DNA of 64,000 bases from Ruminococcaceae bacterium YAD3003 (lineage in GTDB: Bacteria; Bacillota; Clostridia; Saccharofermentanales; Saccharofermentanaceae): contig FNPA01000007.1 in the NCBI GenBank assembly GCA_900107185.1, positions 109,115-173,114 on the forward strand, in the 5' to 3' direction. Made by a program: the position numbers and the translations under genes. The notes below the pieces were generated by a model, which had not been told where the DNA came from, ran no database searches, and saw only the letters and a list, made by a program, of their open reading frames with translations. This document shows positions 60,110 to 64,000 of the stretch, piece after piece (the stretch's first letter is position 1; each line of letters starts with the position of its first letter).

Positions 60110-62679
60110 CAACACGTAATCACCAGATGTTCATTTGCAATGTCGTTATAGACCTTACAGTTTATTCCTGACACGTCGTAAACATGGATTATATCAGAGA
60201 GATTTTCCGCACCGTTATAATCACTTATAACATCAGGACAGCGTTGAAGTTTGTCAGGATGAAAGTGAATCGTTTTCGCATTATTAAACACTGCAGTATA
60301 AAGGATCTCAGCCTCGACAAGGTCCTGGAAAATGTGACTGCCGTAAGACAGTTCGGGATTATAACCGGCCTTGGTCTCTTCGGTCTCGCAAATGATCTCA
60401 AAAGCGCTTATATCAGCAAAAGAAGTGGGGACTCCGAGCTCGGGAGATGTTGTTCCGACACGGCCCGGAACGATAAGCATCATGTGCTTATTTAACTCTC
60501 GATAATGCCAGTTGATCTTACCTATAAGCCTTGCTACGGCAGGCTTGTCCCTGTACGGCATATTGTAGTAATTCACGGGATCGACATAGACAATTATGTC
60601 CAGCTCAGATGCCTTTGAAAGACCCATTGAAGAGCTCATATTCTCAAGCAGGATGTTGTCTTCCGGGATGACTTCCGGTATGACTGTTCCGCCTGAGGAT
60701 CTCTGCACCTGAAGAGGTCTGCATTGAAGAAGATCAACAGAATAATCTCCATTATCCGAGATGTTAATGGTGAACTCCGTGTCAACAGGATAATCGTATT
60801 CTTCCTGGATACAATGAAGCATTCTCTTCATTTGATCCATTAGTTTTTTGTTGGCAACAAGACCTTTACATGAGATGAACTTGACCTGCCTCGGTCTTCC
60901 CATCTCACGAAGTCTTGATTCGGCATCGTAATCGTGCTCAAGCAAAATGTTTTCGAGATATTTTGGGATGACAGGTTCTAACATATCGTATGACATTTTC
61001 TCGAGCTGATGTGTCGTCATATTGATAACTTCGGCTTTTCCCTGAGAGAACTTGTGCTTATCAGCTGAAGATGAATAAGAGGATTTCTCCGGCATATCAA
61101 GATTTACTATTCTGGGATAAGACCCTTCTGTCCTGTCAACAGCTGAAGTACCAAGACCCATTACAAGTCTTAACATTCCGCATGTGGGATCAGAATCCTT
61201 CATTACCCTGTATGGACTATATGAGTATCCGACTCCTGCAGCACAAGGCATGTAATAGTTGCCGTAATAAGAACCTGATACACGTTGAATGAGAAGTGCC
61301 ATCTGCTCATCTCTTTTATCGAGGCCCCTTCTCTTTCTGTAATCCAAAGCAGAAAGGCTCATGGAACTTGCATATACTGTCTTTATCGCATTCTCGAACT
61401 CTTCTAAGCGTTCTTCAAGCGAACCTCTGTTTGCACAGAAAACCGATTCATATTTACCGGCAAAAGCATTCCCGAAACCGTCCTCCAGGATACTGCTTGA
61501 CCTGATGATATAAGGGTCCTGTCCATAGTATTCAATGATCCGCAGAAACTGCTCGCGCATCGCATCGGAGAATCTGCCTTCCATGAGCTTCCTGGCAAAA
61601 TCATCAGCGAGCGTAAAATATCCGTCTTCCGTACGTTGCTTTATGCGCAGAGCCCACAGATCATTATCGACGATATAAGTGTAGTAAAGATCCGATCCAA
61701 CATAGAAGGAATCATGCGGCTCTAAGTATTCTGCTATGTCAGGTTCTTTATTCCTGATTATTGCCCTTGCAAGCAGCATACCGCATGCCTTGCCGCCGAT
61801 CATTCCGGTTCCTATCATGTGATCTCTGATCGCAAAATAATCCTCAGGCGTGAAATTCTTCTTCACCATCTCACGCATCTTTTCATCTCTGGTCATCATG
61901 ATATTGCACATTCTGCTGCACTCTTCCGCAATATCAGTCTGGCTCTCATGAAGGATCCTTGTCCGGTTGAAAAACCTGTCCCATGAATCCTGGTATTGAT
62001 CTTCCGAAGATCGTTGGGCCTGACCTAATGTCTGATAGAATCTGCTGGATTTAACACCGTCTAATATCGGTTGAAACTTGCCCGTCTCAGGCTCATACGT
62101 GTGAGGAAGAAACATCGTATCGGAATTTCTGTTCCACACTTTTTCAGGACGGACGTAAATGTTCTTACTGTCAGAATAAACATCAAAGAACAGCTGTGTC
62201 GTGTTAAGGATCTTATTGATCGCATCAACCGAATGTTTTCCCCTTATAATCGGGAAAAACGCAACTGTATCAAGGACAAACAAAAACGGACAGGTTACTT
62301 TAAAGAAATTACCCATCATGAGATCTGTCGCCCATGCCGCTTGTAGTTCAGAAAGACAATCGAAAACATAGAAAGCATCAAAGCCTTCCTGTTCGATAAC
62401 ATAATGGATATCAACCGTAAAAGTCTCAAACCTGTGAGACAGCGGAATGACTACCGTCTTTACTTCAGGACAGTCTTCTATCAGCGGCTCATGGCTCGCA
62501 AACCTGAAATATATGATCTTGCGCTGGTCTTTTATGGCTTGTTCAACATATGGTCTCATGAACAGTTTGAACTGTTCCAGATCAGAGACACGCCAAACGA
62601 CATTGTCGCCAAGTCTTATATTATCGATCGCGGTATCCATTTCAGGGATGCCGCTTCTGACTCTGTCAAACGCTGCCAT
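60109..62679 (-). CDS. PEP/pyruvate-binding (PPDK N-like) protein with degenerate KaiC-like N-terminus
   Basis: An 856-aa cytosolic protein. Residues ~1-210 follow the KaiC/RAD55 plan (RVRSGIPEMDTAIDN, then IIYFRFASHE and FYVFDCLSELQAAW like Walker B), but the Walker A GxxGxGKT is missing. Residues ~310-700 form a PPDK/PEP-synthase nucleotide-binding domain (GTGMIGGKACGMLLARAII; PYIIRSSSILEDGFGNAFAG). The phosphohistidine swivelling domain and PEP barrel of true PEP synthases are absent; the last ~150 residues are unassigned. AAAGGAG before the ATG. Function unknown; it may bind ATP and signal metabolic state. Coupled to the downstream GNAT. Confidence 0.82.
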   Translation of the reverse strand: MAAFDRVRSGIPEMDTAIDNIRLGDNVVWRVSDLEQFKLFMRPYVEQAIKDQRKIIYFRFASHEPLIEDCPEVKTVVIPLSHRFETFTVDIHYVIEQEGFDAFYVFDCLSELQAAWATDLMMGNFFKVTCPFLFVLDTVAFFPIIRGKHSVDAINKILNTTQLFFDVYSDSKNIYVRPEKVWNRNSDTMFLPHTYEPETGKFQPILDGVKSSRFYQTLGQAQRSSEDQYQDSWDRFFNRTRILHESQTDIAEECSRMCNIMMTRDEKMREMVKKNFTPEDYFAIRDHMIGTGMIGGKACGMLLARAIIRNKEPDIAEYLEPHDSFYVGSDLYYTYIVDNDLWALRIKQRTEDGYFTLADDFARKLMEGRFSDAMREQFLRIIEYYGQDPYIIRSSSILEDGFGNAFAGKYESVFCANRGSLEERLEEFENAIKTVYASSMSLSALDYRKRRGLDKRDEQMALLIQRVSGSYYGNYYMPCAAGVGYSYSPYRVMKDSDPTCGMLRLVMGLGTSAVDRTEGSYPRIVNLDMPEKSSYSSSADKHKFSQGKAEVINMTTHQLEKMSYDMLEPVIPKYLENILLEHDYDAESRLREMGRPRQVKFISCKGLVANKKLMDQMKRMLHCIQEEYDYPVDTEFTINISDNGDYSVDLLQCRPLQVQRSSGGTVIPEVIPEDNILLENMSSSMGLSKASELDIIVYVDPVNYYNMPYRDKPAVARLIGKINWHYRELNKHMMLIVPGRVGTTSPELGVPTSFADISAFEIICETEETKAGYNPELSYGSHIFQDLVEAEILYTAVFNNAKTIHFHPDKLQRCPDVISDYNGAENLSDIIHVYDVSGINCKVYNDIANEHLVITC

Positions 62680-62786
62680 AGTGTTTTCTCCTTTACAATT
62701 TGAGTATAAATGCAAAAGAGACGTGACAGATATACTTTCTCGGCATTGGAATAATGCCCTTTGAGAATACATTTGATTTAGCCGAG

Positions 62787-62823
62787 GAGCAAAAAGAAAC
62801 CAGGGACACAATGTGCCCCTGGT
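62787..62823 (-). terminator. Intrinsic terminator after the 30-aa peptide gene
   Basis: ACCAGGG-A-CAC / GTG-C-CCCTGGT with a 3-base loop is followed on the minus strand by TTTCTTTTT. It ends the lipoprotein / small-peptide unit and separates it from the PPDK-N gene. Confidence 0.88.
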
Positions 62824-62862
62824 CGATTTACATGGATTATAAATGTATCTGTTTACGTTTCT

Positions 62863-62955
62863 TTACTTTTTCTTTTTGCCTTTCGTGACAAGAGCGATAA
62901 TGATGATGATTACTGCTGCTGCAACAAATCCATACTTAAGAATATCGTATAACAT
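62863..62955 (-). CDS. 30-aa single-TM peptide with lysine tail
   Basis: ATG preceded by AAAGGAG at 7 bases opens a 30-codon frame: a short start (MLYDILKYG), one strongly hydrophobic helix (FVAAAVIIIIIALV, ~10-23) and a tail KGKKKK. That layout (helix then positive tail) is a credible membrane peptide with N-out/C-in topology. It lies 37 bases after the lipoprotein gene and directly before a terminator, so it has a transcript of its own or shares that one. No homologue recognised; too short for routine gene calling. Confidence 0.65.
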   Translation of the reverse strand: MLYDILKYGFVAAAVIIIIIALVTKGKKKK

Positions 62956-62992
62956 ACATTTCTCCTTTAGTCTTAGTGGGTGACTCAGAAAA

Positions 62993-63694
62993 TTATTTCT
63001 CCGGTGGGAACAAAGGAATAATAACGCTCATTCGCGCACCCTCGTCCTGGAAATACAGATTAACACCCGCATAGTTATCGGTTGCATACCACTCATCTTC
63101 AAGAGATCTTACATCAATGATGGTTTCGTTATTTACCAGATACTTATCAATAACCTTCTGATAAACTTCCTGGGCAAGCTCAACATCTGCGAGTTTGAAT
63201 TGGATCTTGATAGCAGATCTCTCTGTGAAGATCAGCTCTTTTTCAGTAGCTATATCCGGTGCACTGACGGATACACCAAAGACATAGTTTACTTCGGGTT
63301 CATTATCAAAGAAATTAATTGAAAGAACATCGATACCGGTAGGCTCTCTATCGAATCTCTTAGCGTAGTCTTCCATGATGTCGCCTTCGTAGATCTTGGT
63401 GTAATCATCGAATGTAGCAACGATCTCATCAGCTGTCATATCATTCAAAATGATAGGGACAGAACCACTTGCAACCTCTTCTCTTTCTCTTGTATCCGAG
63501 AATGCTGTTGTCTCTTCAATTTCAGCGGATTCTTCGGCATTTCCATCTTCTGTTGTTGGATCTTCCGTGGCCTCATTTACTGAGGATTCAACGCCTTCAT
63601 CCCAATCCGATGTCTCGTTTGATTTTTTGCCGGTGGCACAACCTGTTAAAACAAGACATGTTACCAACAAAGCTGACAATACTTTCTTTTTCAT
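62993..63694 (-). CDS. Lipoprotein of unknown function
   Basis: A 233-aa lipoprotein. The signal peptide ends in LTGC (lipid Cys ~19). A Glu/Thr/Ser-rich spacer covers ~25-75, then a ~150-aa alpha/beta domain (ILNDMTADEIVATFDDYTKI; YVFGVSVSAPDIATEKELIF). No recognised family. AAGGAGG before ATG. Followed by the 30-aa membrane peptide, so the pair may act together at the membrane. Confidence 0.8.
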   Translation of the reverse strand: MKKKVLSALLVTCLVLTGCATGKKSNETSDWDEGVESSVNEATEDPTTEDGNAEESAEIEETTAFSDTREREEVASGSVPIILNDMTADEIVATFDDYTKIYEGDIMEDYAKRFDREPTGIDVLSINFFDNEPEVNYVFGVSVSAPDIATEKELIFTERSAIKIQFKLADVELAQEVYQKVIDKYLVNNETIIDVRSLEDEWYATDNYAGVNLYFQDEGARMSVIIPLFPPEK

Positions 63695-63752
63695 ACGATT
63701 CCTCCTTAATCTATCCTTTTTCTGGAAACCGTTGGTTATGCAAACGATCTCA

Positions 63753-63782
63753 CTTATCCTATTTGATTTTATATAATGTCAA
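63753..63782 (-). promoter_or_regulatory. Candidate sigmaA promoter of the lipoprotein gene
   Basis: On the minus strand, a perfect TTGACA is followed after 18 bases by GATAAG (4/6 of TATAAT), ~60 bases before the ATG. The rest of the ~250-base gap to the next gene is AT-rich and holds only this promoter and the terminator below. Confidence 0.45.
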
Positions 63783-63885
63783 TTATCTTTGTCTATATTT
63801 TCTGATTATGCAGAATTAACAAACAGGGGCAGCCTGAATGGTATCTAATCTGTTGCCTCTCAGTATTACCTTTCGTCCCTAATAA

Positions 63886-63917
63886 ATATGCCCGAAGCAT
63901 TAAAACTCCGGGCATAT
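63886..63917 (-). terminator. Hairpin terminator of the gene entering from the right edge
   Basis: ATATGCCCG/CGGGCATAT (9 bp, loop of 14 with a short AG/CT extension) is followed on the minus strand by TTATT. Closely similar in sequence and setting to the terminator at 52513-52552. Confidence 0.7.
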
Positions 63918-63943
63918 CTTATAACTTAATGTTAGTTATTTAA

Positions 63944-64000
63944 TTAAGCCTTGTGCTTGATTGCAGCCTGTACTGCCGTTAACATCGAGGGCAGTTTCGC
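63944..64000 (-). CDS. C-terminal end of an unidentified protein (cut by window edge)
   Basis: A minus-strand frame enters from the right edge and ends at TAA. The last 18 residues read AKLPSMLTAVQAAIKHKA, a helix-like end. A terminator follows 27 bases later, which supports a real gene end. Too short to identify. Confidence 0.5.
   Translation of the reverse strand, partial: AKLPSMLTAVQAAIKHKA

Overview
The window looks like an ordinary chromosomal stretch from a low-to-mid GC Clostridia-type Firmicute, probably gut or rumen and Lachnospiraceae- or Oscillospiraceae-like. This is inference from gene content and signals: strong AGGAGG-type ribosome sites, sigmaA-like promoters, lipobox lipoproteins without outer-membrane genes, MATE and BceB-type transporters, a NapH-like ferredoxin next to a CD1871A-like CXXC peptide, PadR and PucR regulators, many GNAT acetyltransferases and many hybrid histidine kinases. 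I saw no rRNA, tRNA, phage genes or intact transposase. At most there is one short possible insertion-sequence remnant near 48.5 kb.

Layout. 0-4 kb: end of an FtsX-type permease, a GNAT, and a Na/phosphate cotransporter with a PhoU-like tail. 3.2-14 kb: five zinc-ribbon proteins on the minus strand (two small membrane proteins, a triple-ribbon protein, a ribbon/TPR protein and an SPFH protein), with a cyclase-family hydrolase, an oxalate/formate-type MFS transporter and a Cache hybrid kinase among them. 14-18.6 kb: a membrane protein, the AmmeMemoRadiSam radical SAM enzyme, a Memo-AMMECR1 fusion, a membrane-anchored Nudix protein and a RidA-like protein. 18.7-22.9 kb: metE-metF with a divergent LysR regulator and a well-placed operator. 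22.9-25.1 kb: a redox operon (TlpA-like lipoprotein, 45-aa CXXC membrane peptide, NapH-like 4Fe-4S membrane protein, nitroreductase). 25.2-32.3 kb: three translationally coupled signalling genes (REC-GGDEF-REC, HK-REC-Hpt, HK-REC-DegV). 32.3-32.5 kb: an array of GGGGTAAAA palindromes.

32.5-37.8 kb: a minus-strand run of GNATs, SAM methyltransferases, a patatin-like lipase and a truncated HIT-like reading frame. 37.8-43.2 kb: small membrane proteins, a 2H phosphoesterase, a lipoprotein esterase and an MFS transporter. 43.2-51.7 kb: AraC regulator, MATE pump, PAS-like GGDEF protein, PadR-flavodoxin operon with twin operators, and a LysR / small protein / hydrolase / cyclophilin-like lipoprotein group. 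51.7-59.6 kb: a HAD phosphatase, then a polar amino-acid ABC transporter followed by a cytidylate-kinase-like protein, a class III aminotransferase and an iron alcohol dehydrogenase, with a PucR regulator upstream. 59.6-64 kb: a GNAT, a PPDK-N protein with a degenerate KaiC-like N-terminus, a 30-aa membrane peptide, a lipoprotein, and the 3' end of another gene.

The pieces most worth following are the HK-REC-DegV fusion and its operon, the palindrome array just behind it, the AmmeMemoRadiSam locus, the two tiny membrane-peptide genes, the zinc-ribbon/SPFH cluster, and the import-transaminate-reduce module at 52.6-58.3 kb. All function assignments rest on reading motifs by eye. No database search was run.
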